DNA of 21,151 nt from CAZVEV01 sp964625865 (GTDB lineage: Bacteria > Planctomycetota > Phycisphaerae > SM23-33): NCBI GenBank assembly GCA_964625865.1, contig CAZVEV010000078.1:1-21151 (forward strand). Direction: 5' to 3'. How positions within the stretch are numbered: position 1 is the stretch's first letter; every line of letters starts with the position of its first letter. Positions 14,805-21,151 of the stretch are shown here, piece by piece. Both the position numbers and the translations under genes were made by a program. The notes below the pieces were generated by a model, which worked only from the letters and a program-made list of their open reading frames with translations, searched no databases and was not told the origin of the DNA.

Positions 14805-15350
14805 ATGAACGACCATGCCCACGATTGCCAGCGCATACGGAACCTCTGGGCCCCGTGGCGGGCGGAGTATATCCAGTCGCTGTCGGGCGACGACGACGGG
14901 TGCTTCCTGTGCCGCTGCCGCGACGAGACGGACCGGGACCGCCAGAACCTCGTGCTGATGCGCCGCGGAGGATGCCTGGCTGTCATGAACCGCTTTCCGT
15001 ACACCGGCGGGCACGCCCTGGTGGCGCCGCTGGAGCACGTGGCGGACTTCGCCGCCCTGGACGGGGCGACGATGCAGGAGATCATGGAGACCCTCAGCGA
15101 TCTGCAGACGCTGATGGCCGACGCGCTGGGCGCCCAGGGGTTCAACATCGGCGTGAACATCGGCCGATGCGCCGGAGCGGGCCTGCCCGGGCACCTCCAC
15201 GCCCACATCGTGCCGCGCTGGCCTGGCGATACGAACTTCATGAGCGTCTTCGACGACGTCCGCGTGGTCCCGATGTCGCTCGAGTCGATCTACGACGCGC
15301 TGGCCGCCGCGGCGCAGCGGCTGGGTGTCGAGACCGGCCTGACGGCGTAA
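14805..15350 (+). CDS. HIT-family nucleotide hydrolase/phosphorylase (Ap4A-type)
   Basis: 181 residues. The histidine triad is GHLHAHIVPRW (His130, 132, 134; the middle His is the expected nucleophile). The N-terminal LWAPWR block (14-19) and CFLC pair (Cys33, Cys36) are typical of the Ap4A phosphorylase-like HIT branch, which includes Mycobacterium Rv2613c and its zinc-binding relatives. These proteins break down dinucleoside polyphosphates such as Ap4A. The N-terminus is set at the ATG at 14805, just before the conserved LWAPWR; the upstream GTG at 14796 lies inside the -10 box. The stop is 4 nt from the dGTPase start, so the two nucleotide-metabolism genes form an operon. The exact substrate is not determinable here. 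Confidence 0.92.
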   Translation: MNDHAHDCQRIRNLWAPWRAEYIQSLSGDDDGCFLCRCRDETDRDRQNLVLMRRGGCLAVMNRFPYTGGHALVAPLEHVADFAALDGATMQEIMETLSDLQTLMADALGAQGFNIGVNIGRCAGAGLPGHLHAHIVPRWPGDTNFMSVFDDVRVVPMSLESIYDALAAAAQRLGVETGLTA

Positions 15351-15354
15351 GACC

Positions 15355-16512
15355 ATGGACGGCGCCTCAACACAGCGAGAAGCCTTCGAGCAGCGTCAGC
15401 AGCGGTGGCTGGCCCCGTGGGCCGTGACCGAGGGCGCCTGCGGACCACGCCGCTGGGCCGAACCGCCCCATCCCTACCGCACGTGCTTCCAGCGCGACCG
15501 CGATCGGATCGTGCACTGTTCGGCCTTCCGCAGGCTGGACTTCAAGACGCAGGTCTTCGTGCCGCATCAGGACGACCACTTCCGCACGCGCCTGACGCAC
15601 ACGCTGGAGGTCGCCCAGATCGCTCGCGACCTGGCCCGCGCGCTGCAGTTGAACGAGGACCTCGCCGAGGCCGTCGCACTGGCGCACGACCTGGGGCACG
15701 CACCGTTCGGACACGTCGGCGAGGAGGTGCTTGACGAGTTGATGGCCGATCACGGCCGATTCGAGCACAACCGCCAGTCGCTGCGGATCGTCGATCATCT
15801 GGAGCACCCGTACCCGGATTTCCGCGGGCTGAACCTGACGGCGGTCGTTCGCGAGTGCCTGGCCAAGCACGAGACGAAGTACGACAGCCCGATCTGCGAG
15901 GACTTCGACACGGGCCTGCTGGCCCCGCTGGAGGGGCAGATCGTCGACCTGGCTGACGAGATCGCCTTTACCGCCGCTGACCTGGACGACGCGCTGGCGG
16001 GCGGGTGGCTTGCGGTGGAGCAACTGGCCGAGACGGAGTTGTGGCAAGCCGCGTGGTCGCGGGCGCAGGCTGCCGCGCCGCACGCGCGCCCCATCCACAA
16101 GCGCATCCGGGCCTGCAAGGCCGTGCTGGCCGCGATGGCCGACGACATGATCGCCCAGACCGCTCGCACCGTCGCGGACCTGGGCGTGCAGAGCCCCGAC
16201 GACGTCCGCGGCGCGCCGCGACGGTGTGCGACGTTCTCGCCCGCGATGGCCCCCGCGGTGGACCAACTGCAGCGCCTCCTGCTGGAAGAGGTCTACACAC
16301 ACCCCCGCGGAGCCGTTCACCGCGACACGGCGCGCGAGGCCGTCAGCGACCTGTTTGCCGCCTACACCGGCCGCCCGGACCTGCTGCCGCAGCGCTACCG
16401 CAAGCGGATCGACGGCGAGGGCCTGCACCGCGTCGCCTGCGACTTCATCGCCGGAATGACCGATCGCTACTGCCTCGAAACGCACGCGGCCCTTCGCGCC
16501 GACGCGCAATAG
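15355..16512 (+). CDS. dgt: dGTPase-like HD-domain dNTP triphosphohydrolase
   Basis: 385 residues, the length of the shorter (type 2) dGTPase-like family. Conserved blocks include YRTCFQRDRDRIVHCSAFRR (41-60), KTQVF, RTRLTHTLEVAQIAR with metal ligand His82, AHDLGHAPFGH with the HD pair His111-Asp112, FEHNRQSLR, and ADEIAF with Asp201. These make the H...HD...D metal site that removes triphosphate from dNTPs, giving deoxynucleosides; members trim dNTP pools and aid replication fidelity. The ATG at 15355 follows the HIT stop by 4 nt, with little Shine-Dalgarno, suggesting translational coupling. It converges on the HU gene, and the HU terminator hairpin starts just beyond its stop codon. Confidence 0.94.
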   Translation: MDGASTQREAFEQRQQRWLAPWAVTEGACGPRRWAEPPHPYRTCFQRDRDRIVHCSAFRRLDFKTQVFVPHQDDHFRTRLTHTLEVAQIARDLARALQLNEDLAEAVALAHDLGHAPFGHVGEEVLDELMADHGRFEHNRQSLRIVDHLEHPYPDFRGLNLTAVVRECLAKHETKYDSPICEDFDTGLLAPLEGQIVDLADEIAFTAADLDDALAGGWLAVEQLAETELWQAAWSRAQAAAPHARPIHKRIRACKAVLAAMADDMIAQTARTVADLGVQSPDDVRGAPRRCATFSPAMAPAVDQLQRLLLEEVYTHPRGAVHRDTAREAVSDLFAAYTGRPDLLPQRYRKRIDGEGLHRVACDFIAGMTDRYCLETHAALRADAQ

Positions 16513-16542
16513 AAAACGGGCCGGAGCAGGGCTCCGACCCGT
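16511..16542 (-). terminator. Intrinsic terminator of the HU gene
   Basis: On the minus strand an 11-bp stem with one mismatch (16516-16526 with 16532-16542, 5-nt loop) is followed by TTTTCT, which overlaps the dGTPase stop region. In the plus direction there is no T-run, so it acts mainly on minus-strand transcripts. Confidence 0.65.
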
Positions 16543-16566
16543 TGACATGTCGATCGATCGTGCGAC

Positions 16567-16887
16567 CTAGACCATGTCCTTCAGGGCCTTCAGGGCGCGG
16601 ACCTTGACCTTCGTCGAGGCGGGCTTGGCCTTGATGTCCATCAGCTCGCCCGGCTTGAAGGGGTTCGGGACGCCCTTCTTGGCCTTGCGGGCCGGGACTT
16701 TCTGCTTCTGGATCTTGATCAGGCCCGGAATGCTGATCGCGCCGGCCCCGCTGCGACCCAGGGACTTCTTGATCACTCCCGCCAGGGAGTCCAGAACAGC
16801 GGCGACCTGCTTCTTGGTCAGGTCGGTGTCGGCCGCGATCGTGGTCAAGATCTCGGTCTTCGTCATCGGCTTCTTCGGTGCTGCCAT
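16567..16887 (-). CDS. hup: HU-family histone-like DNA-binding protein
   Basis: 106 residues, slightly longer than classical HU (about 90). The helical dimerisation half (MTKTEILTTIAADTDLTKKQ, then AVLDSLAGVIKKSLG) is followed by the beta-saddle SIPGLIKIQKQKVPARK, the DNA-binding arm region KGVPNPFKPGELM and a basic C-terminus. The arm keeps the proline expected to intercalate (NPFKPGE in place of NPQTGEE). It compacts and bends DNA in the nucleoid. The ATG at 16887 has GGAG 9 nt upstream; the open frame to 16932 is not supported. It has its own promoter and terminator, so it is monocistronic and probably highly expressed. Confidence 0.93.
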   Translation of the reverse strand: MAAPKKPMTKTEILTTIAADTDLTKKQVAAVLDSLAGVIKKSLGRSGAGAISIPGLIKIQKQKVPARKAKKGVPNPFKPGELMDIKAKPASTKVKVRALKALKDMV

Positions 16888-17015
16888 ACGTGATGCTCCT
16901 TCTCTAAGATTCCGACCGATCGGAGCCCACAAGTGAGCCCCGGGGATGACGACCCAAACTCATCCTTCGTGCGACCGTCATCCCTGATTTGCCGGGCCAC
17001 GCGACCCGAATCGCA

Positions 17016-17085
17016 AGTATGTTGCGCCTGCGTTCGGCACAGGTCAACACGAATTTCCCGAGGAATTCAAAATAATTTTCGCACC
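17016..17085 (-). promoter_or_regulatory. Probable HU promoter with AT-rich UP-like element
   Basis: On the minus strand TTGACC (17042-17047) is a good -35. Downstream the best -10 candidates are CAACAT (17-nt spacer) or CATACT (20-nt spacer), both imperfect. An AT-rich block (about 17068-17085, AAAATTATTTTGAATT) just upstream stands out in this GC-rich sequence and resembles an UP element. The leader to the HU ATG would be about 125 nt. Confidence 0.45.
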
Positions 17086-17126
17086 GGGCGCTCCCGCGGC
17101 GCTATACAGTCGGCCCCAACGCCCCC

Positions 17127-18095
17127 TCAGCGCAGCACGCCCCCGGCGGCGGGGTCGGCCCGCGCGTCGATAATCTGCACGCTCGAGATCGCCTTGAACT
17201 GCGCACTGTCGAAGACCTGCCACACCACCTTCTTGTCGCGCGTGACCTCGAAGATCTGCGGCTGTTTGCCCATGTTCTTGTACCCGTCCCAGTTGCACAC
17301 CACCGTGTTGCCGTTGGCCAGGCGGTGGACGCCCGCGACGAATCGCAGGGGGTGACCCGCCAATTCCTTCTCGCCGATCTGCCAGACGATCTTGCCTTTC
17401 GCGTCGACCTCCACCAGTGTGTGCCCGTTTCCGCAGGAGATCAGCAGCCTGCCACCCCCCAGGGCCACCACCGCAAACGGATTGCCCGGCACCTTGACCG
17501 TCCGCACCGTCTTGCCCTCGCCGTCGATCTCGCGGACCTGACGCTGCGAGTTCATCGTCACCAGGTACGTGCCCCGCGCCGTCTTGCGGGCATGGCGCAT
17601 CTGCCCGTGCACGCCGCGGCCGGACGGCAGCACGACGGTCTTGACGACCTTGCCCGCCCGGTCGATCTCCAGCAGCTTCGCCGGCTTGCCGCACTGGCCC
17701 ACCAGCACCTTGCCGTCCGGCAGGGGCTGGCACGTATGGACCTCGCAGCCGCGCGGGACGGCGTAGGTCCAGACCGTCTTGCCCCCCACGCCGCTCTTGA
17801 GATCGGGCACGACCTGGCGCACCGCGTCGTTTCGCGCGGCCAGCAGGACGTTCCCGTTGGCCAGCAGCCACGCGTCGTTGCACACGCCCGTCTTGGGGTA
17901 TCGCCACTGGATCTTCCCGTCGCGTCCCACGATGACGACCTGGTGGTTGCGGTTGTCGGTCGCGAGGAACCGGTGGGTGATCTTCTTCGGCGCCGGCGTG
18001 CTGGCGGCAGGTGCGGGCCTGGCAGCGGCGCGGGCTGACGGGGGCAACGGCATGACCGTCAGCGACAGTGCGACAACGACGACGGACCAGCGCAT
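17127..18095 (-). CDS. Exported beta-propeller (PQQ/NHL-like repeat) protein
   Basis: 322 residues. The N-terminal 24 or so residues form a Sec signal peptide (MRWSVVVVALSLTVMPLPPSARAAA, given here only as positions 1-24). An Ala/Pro linker follows, then about six propeller blades recognised by a repeated D-x-x-G-K-x-V-W pattern: DGKIQWRY, GKTVWTY, AGKVVKTV, EGKTVRTV, KGKIVWQI and DKKVVWQV. No enzyme active site is evident. Such propellers in Planctomycetota may bind ligands or cell-surface partners. The ATG at 18095 has GGAGG 7 nt upstream, and the stop of the AI-2E permease is only 2 nt before it, so the two are co-transcribed. The long frame extending upstream to 19331 runs antiparallel to nothing but overlaps the permease gene in another frame and is rejected. 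Confidence 0.85.
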   Translation of the reverse strand: MRWSVVVVALSLTVMPLPPSARAAARPAPAASTPAPKKITHRFLATDNRNHQVVIVGRDGKIQWRYPKTGVCNDAWLLANGNVLLAARNDAVRQVVPDLKSGVGGKTVWTYAVPRGCEVHTCQPLPDGKVLVGQCGKPAKLLEIDRAGKVVKTVVLPSGRGVHGQMRHARKTARGTYLVTMNSQRQVREIDGEGKTVRTVKVPGNPFAVVALGGGRLLISCGNGHTLVEVDAKGKIVWQIGEKELAGHPLRFVAGVHRLANGNTVVCNWDGYKNMGKQPQIFEVTRDKKVVWQVFDSAQFKAISSVQIIDARADPAAGGVLR

Positions 18096-18097
18096 GG

Positions 18098-19123
18098 TCA
18101 ATCCTCCACGGGGGGGGCAGGGGGGGCGGGCGGTTCGACGCGCCCGGCCATCAGGGCCGCCACCGGGCGGGTCAGGGGGTTCTCGTCGAGCAGTATCCTG
18201 AGCATTGCCGTCAGCGGGGTCGCCAGGAACATGCCCACAATGCCCCACAGCACGCCCCAGAAGATCAGGGCGATCATGATGGTGATCGGGTGGAGCCCGG
18301 TGTTGCGCCCCATGATCCTCGGCTCGACGACGTTGCCCACGACGAACTGGATCAGCCACGGTATCGCAATGGCCAGCACGGCCGCCGCCGTGGAGATGCC
18401 CGGCGTCAGGAGGATCATGGGCAGCGGAAGGACTGTGGAGACAATCGAGCCGACCGACGGGATGAAGTTCAGCAGGAACGCGAGCAGCCCGAACACCAGC
18501 GCCAGCGGCACGCCACACGCCCACAGCGTCAGGCCCACCAGTATGCCCGTGACGGCTGAGACGCCCACCTTCGTGACGATGTACTTCTGCGTGCGGGTGT
18601 AGATGTCCGCCCATGCCCCGGTGCGGCGTCTGCTCTTGACCGTTGCGCCGAACAGCAGGAAGCCCAGGAAGATCAGCACCAGCACGCCCTGCGAGACCAG
18701 GTCGATCACTGTCGTGGTCATGCTGACGATCAGCGTTTCGACCCCTTCGGTTATCTTCACGCGGACGGCGTTGACGTCCAGGTCCAACCTCTCGGCGGCG
18801 GTGTTCAGCAGCTTGTCGACGCCGGCCTTGTACTGCGTAACGTTGCCGCTCAATTCGCCCATCGACTGGGCAACGAACAAGCCTACCAGGGCGAGCACCA
18901 CCAGCGCCAGCACGAGCGTCAGTGCGACCGCCGGCGCGTGCGGCATGCGGAGGCGCCTGACCTGCAGATCCACCAGCGGCGTCAGGGCCACCGCCAGGAA
19001 GACCGCCAGGACGAACGGAACCAGCACGTCGGCCAGCAGGTGCAGACCCGCCGTGATCGCCGCCGCCGCGACGATCATCAGGCAGATCGTCTGGATTCTC
19101 TGCTCGTCCTGCGCCTGTCTCAT
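18098..19123 (-). CDS. AI-2E family permease (PerM/TqsA-like)
   Basis: 341 residues with about eight membrane helices in the arrangement of the AI-2E transporter family: two N-terminal helices (ICLMIVAAAAITAGLHLLA and VLVPFVLAVFLAVALTPLVD), then the helix near 63-85, an extracytoplasmic helical stretch, and the conserved C-terminal block with PSVGSIVS, PLPMILL, NVVEPRIMGRNTGLHPITIM and GIVGMFLATPLTAML. Family members range from autoinducer exporters to Na+/H+ antiporters and efflux permeases, so the substrate is unknown. The C-terminal tail is Pro-rich (EPPAPPAPPVED). The ATG at 19123 has AGGTGG 5 nt upstream and a matching promoter about 40 nt further up. Confidence 0.92.
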   Translation of the reverse strand: MRQAQDEQRIQTICLMIVAAAAITAGLHLLADVLVPFVLAVFLAVALTPLVDLQVRRLRMPHAPAVALTLVLALVVLALVGLFVAQSMGELSGNVTQYKAGVDKLLNTAAERLDLDVNAVRVKITEGVETLIVSMTTTVIDLVSQGVLVLIFLGFLLFGATVKSRRRTGAWADIYTRTQKYIVTKVGVSAVTGILVGLTLWACGVPLALVFGLLAFLLNFIPSVGSIVSTVLPLPMILLTPGISTAAAVLAIAIPWLIQFVVGNVVEPRIMGRNTGLHPITIMIALIFWGVLWGIVGMFLATPLTAMLRILLDENPLTRPVAALMAGRVEPPAPPAPPVED

Positions 19124-19160
19124 GCGGCCACCTTTCCGTCCGTCCGTCGTGAGTCCCTAC

Positions 19161-19189
19161 GATATATCGCCTGGCTTGGCCGGTTTCAA
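19161..19189 (-). promoter_or_regulatory. Sigma-70-like promoter for the permease-propeller operon
   Basis: On the minus strand TTGAAA (19184-19189) and TATATC (19161-19166) are separated by 17 nt. The expected start near 19154 gives a leader of about 30 nt to the ATG at 19123. Confidence 0.65.
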
Positions 19190-19266
19190 CATCCAGTTCG
19201 GTCGATGCCGCCCCTCTTTGCACCTGCCGCAGCGCCTTCCCGCCCAGCCGGACGCCCTGGCACGCA

Positions 19267-19288
19267 CGAGGCCGCGGCCTGAGCGACG
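19267..19288 (+). repeat. Palindromic upstream motif, copy 2
   Basis: Contains the same AGGCCGCGGCCT palindrome and GAGCGAC extension as 13829-13850. A second shared block, cggctacggggcg, starts 66 nt downstream (67 nt in the other copy). It lies about 173 nt upstream of the promoter at 19440. Confidence 0.55.
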
Positions 19289-19439
19289 ATCTGGCGGCCG
19301 AGGGGGTAAGGGATGCTTTCGGGCGCGGCATGCGGCTACGGGGCGTTTACGGACGTTGGCCGGGACGCCGCGGCCCGTCACATGGCCGCGTACTGTTGTC
19401 CGCCGACGGCGCCCCATGCGCGTTTCGAGGAGATTTGTG

Positions 19440-19468
19440 TTGCTTTTTTCGGCGGGATGGAGTACAAT
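19440..19468 (+). promoter_or_regulatory. Sigma-70-like promoter for the small membrane protein
   Basis: TTGCTT (19440-19445) and TACAAT (19463-19468) have a 17-nt spacer. The start is expected near 19475, giving a long leader of about 140 nt. Confidence 0.65.
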
Positions 19469-19616
19469 TACGCATTCGATGGACGTCAGGTGCCGGGGCG
19501 CACACAGGTCGCATGCCATGGATGGAGACGGTCACGCCGCACGGCTGCAGGTGGCCCCGGTTGGTGCCGCGTCGCGCGTCCGGATGTGCCGCGGCGGGAT
19601 GAGGGAGCAGATGACT

Positions 19617-19970
19617 ATGGACACCTTGCCGGTCAGCGTAATGCATAGGGAACGCAGACGACGCAGGCGAGAGAAGCGCCTGATTGCTCGCGTGATTGTC
19701 AGTACGTGCATGTGGATGGTCCTGGCACTGCTCCTCGCGGCCAAGTTCACCGTCCTGCCCCTTCCCCTCCAGGACGCCGTCGAATACACCATCGGGAATA
19801 ACGTGATCCTGTTCATCATCGTCCTGACGATGGTGGGGGCCTTCCTCACGTGCGCGGACATCCGGGCATGGCGCAGGCACAAGCGAATGATAGACATTAT
19901 CGAACTCCTGCGGTCACTCCTCCTTATCGCCCTGGCGGCCGACTGGCTGTTCCGGATCGTCCTGGGCTGA
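19617..19970 (+). CDS. Small three-helix membrane protein, function unknown
   Basis: 117 residues, family not recognised. A strongly basic stretch (HRERRRRRREKR, about 10-21) comes before the first membrane helix (24-46). A second helix spans about 60-82, a basic loop (RAWRRHKR) follows, and a third helix lies near the C-terminus (97-116). The positive-inside rule places the N-terminus in the cytoplasm. GAGGGAG at 19601-19607 is 9 nt from the ATG at 19617 but only 3 nt from the ATG at 19611, so 19617 is preferred. The sigma-70-like promoter upstream supports expression. It is convergent with the lipoprotein gene. Confidence 0.7.
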   Translation: MDTLPVSVMHRERRRRRREKRLIARVIVSTCMWMVLALLLAAKFTVLPLPLQDAVEYTIGNNVILFIIVLTMVGAFLTCADIRAWRRHKRMIDIIELLRSLLLIALAADWLFRIVLG

Positions 19971-19973
19971 ATC

Positions 19974-20099
19974 GATTGCGGATCGCGGATTGCGGCGTCC
20001 GAGAGTCTCGCCGCCTGCGATTCACACATCTCCCGGCGCATGTGCTTATCCATCGCACGCATTGTGAGTTCCGGATCGAGGAATCCGCAATCCGCGATC
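19974..20099. repeat. Inverted pair of GATTGCG-type heptamer arrays between convergent genes
   Basis: Immediately after the small membrane-protein stop come three heptamers, GATTGCG, GATCGCG, GATTGCG (19974-19994). The opposite strand at 20099-20086 reads GATCGCG, GATTGCG. A 15-bp perfect inverted repeat (19981-19995 with 20085-20099) encloses about 89 nt, so transcripts from either side could form a long stem. There is no T-run, so simple intrinsic termination is unproven. Confidence 0.7.
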
Positions 20100-20107
20100 G
20101 GCTGGCC

Positions 20108-21151
20108 TCAGTGTATCGAACTGCTGAAGGCCCATTCGATCTTGTTGTCGAACGGCGCCTCGGCGGGCCAGACCGCGCCGGGCCACACGCTCCAGGCCAG
20201 GCGGTTCCGCTGCCACGGCCACAGGCCCACGGCGGACCCCCAGTCACGCAGACCCGTGCCGTCGGGGTCGTGGACCAGCAGGCTCATGCGGTACTCGCGT
20301 CCGGGTTCGGCGCGGATGGTGGGCATGGCCTTCAGGGGGATCGCGCACTCGTAATGCGTCATGCCCGCGGCGCGCGTGACGACGAGTTTCGCCCCGGCCA
20401 GTTCGCGTCCGGCCAATGCGAGCGGCTTCTGGCCGGCTGAGACGGGCTGGCCCGGGCGAGTCAGCATGAAGCACTTGCCTCCGCCCGCGTCGGCGGCCAG
20501 CAGCAGTTCGTAGCGCTGGGCCTTGCCGTCAGCCGACCGCGGCGTCCTGGCCCGCGCCGGCGAGATGGCCACCTGCACCGCGTCGAAGGGCTTGTCGCCC
20601 ATTGGCACGTGGGCGGTTTCGGCGACGGAGATCCGCAGCGAGAAGGCCTTGCGGCTCCAGTAGCTGCGGACGACCGTCTTGGCGCCGCCGACGGTGAACG
20701 TCAACGGCACAGCGTCGGCCCAGTCCTCGCCCTTGCCGTCGATCACCGGTTTGTAGTAGGGCGTGGTGGCCCCGACGACGGGCTTGTCCCAGACCACGTC
20801 TGGCCCGCCGCCGCTGACGCGCACGCTGATGGCGTAGACGTTGGCTTCGAGGTCGACGGCCTTGGCGATCGCGAACGGGACTCGCGCCAGTTGACGGGGC
20901 GGAATCGTCACCGGCTTGCTCGCGGCATCGAGCTTCCAGCCGGGCGGGACCGTCATGTGGACCGTGCCCGTGTAGGTCTTGTCGAGGAGGTTCTGCACCA
21001 GCACGTGGGTCAGCGGTCCGGTGGAGGGCTGGACGCACAGGTTCTCGGGTCGGATGGCCACCGGAGGCCCGTCCGGGTCCACCGGCGGCAGGGCGGGGTC
21101 TATCGCGACGTCGGGAACCTTCCCACCATCGCCGCACCCTGCCAACATCCC
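20108..21151 (-). CDS. Lipoprotein with CBM9/DOMON-like domain (N-terminus cut by window edge)
   Basis: At least 346 residues are visible. The sequence begins MLAGCGDGG: LAGC is a lipobox, but only four residues precede the Cys, so most of the signal peptide lies beyond the window and the gene is partial. After the Cys comes a Pro/Asp-rich linker and an Ig-like beta domain (about 40-130, with NLLDKTYTGTVHMTVPPGWK). A type 9 carbohydrate-binding-like/DOMON-like domain follows from about 137: PVIDGKGEDWADA, then SYWSRKAFSLRISVAE, YECAIPLKAM, REYRMSLLVHDPDG and LWPWQRNRLAWSVWPG. Such domains bind sugars or ligands at the cell surface. Enzyme motifs are absent from the visible part. It ends 9 nt from the GATTGCG inverted repeat. 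Confidence 0.82.
   Translation of the reverse strand, partial: GMLAGCGDGGKVPDVAIDPALPPVDPDGPPVAIRPENLCVQPSTGPLTHVLVQNLLDKTYTGTVHMTVPPGWKLDAASKPVTIPPRQLARVPFAIAKAVDLEANVYAISVRVSGGGPDVVWDKPVVGATTPYYKPVIDGKGEDWADAVPLTFTVGGAKTVVRSYWSRKAFSLRISVAETAHVPMGDKPFDAVQVAISPARARTPRSADGKAQRYELLLAADAGGGKCFMLTRPGQPVSAGQKPLALAGRELAGAKLVVTRAAGMTHYECAIPLKAMPTIRAEPGREYRMSLLVHDPDGTGLRDWGSAVGLWPWQRNRLAWSVWPGAVWPAEAPFDNKIEWAFSSSIH

Larger units (their letters stand above)
19124..19616. other. Divergent intergenic region between the permease and the small membrane protein
   Basis: This 493-bp stretch has no supported gene. It contains the minus-strand permease promoter (19161-19189), the palindromic upstream motif copy 2 (19267-19288), a plus-strand promoter (19440-19468) and a leader of about 140 nt ending in GAGGGAG (19601-19607), 9 nt before the ATG at 19617. 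Short ORFs cross it in several frames but are not credible. Confidence 0.6.

Noticed and set aside
16574..16936. Plus-strand ORF opposite HU
   Set aside because: Exact antisense of a strongly conserved HU gene; no recognisable domain.
18096..19331. Upstream extension of the propeller ORF to 734 residues
   Set aside because: The extension is Arg/Gly-rich and overlaps the well-supported AI-2E permease in another frame; a signal peptide and GGAGG ribosome site mark the true start at 18095.

Overview
The window is visibly GC-rich. It carries protein families and a gene style typical of Planctomycetota, perhaps Phycisphaerae-like: a giant AsmA-type envelope protein, a DUF6717-like protein, a basic HU protein, an extracytoplasmic beta-propeller, a CBM9-like lipoprotein and many membrane proteins of unknown role. 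The phylum is an inference from gene content; no rRNA or marker gene is present. Thirteen protein genes are supported. No tRNA, rRNA, CRISPR array, transposase or integrase was seen.

Positions 1-13,695 hold eight minus-strand genes, transcribed right to left. A MoxR AAA+ ATPase, a DUF58 protein and a TgpA-type transglutaminase form a tight operon (20-nt gap, then a 10-nt overlap) behind an extended -10 promoter. Next come a divergent YchF-like NTPase, a 1534-residue AsmA-like protein, a membrane protein with a helical domain, and an MGDG-synthase/UgtP-type lipid glycosyltransferase. The last three suggest envelope glycolipid synthesis and transport, but that link is inferred from adjacency.

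Positions 13,696-16,512 run on the plus strand: a DUF6717-like membrane protein, then a HIT-family hydrolase/phosphorylase followed after 4 nt by a dGTPase-like HD hydrolase. The HIT gene has a good sigma-70-like promoter whose start point would fall on the ATG, so the message is probably leaderless. Positions 16,567-19,123 return to the minus strand with an AI-2E family permease and an exported beta-propeller protein (2-nt gap), then a separately promoted HU gene with its own terminator. At the right end a small plus-strand membrane protein converges on a CBM9-like lipoprotein cut by the window edge.

The most unusual material is non-coding or embedded repeat DNA. (1) A 141-bp inverted-repeat element after the AsmA gene looks like a REPIN/MITE, with compensatory changes between its two hairpins. 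(2) Two related ~90-bp repeats in the same orientation flank the YchF-like gene; each has AAGGTTR-type heptamers around a 26-bp core (22/26 identical). (3) A 36-bp palindrome-rich repeat (35/36 identical) is embedded in frame, in opposite orientations, inside two unrelated genes. (4) GATTGCG-type heptamers form an inverted pair between convergent genes. (5) A 22-bp palindromic motif lies upstream of two plus-strand promoters. I did not find a clear new enzymatic or defence system.
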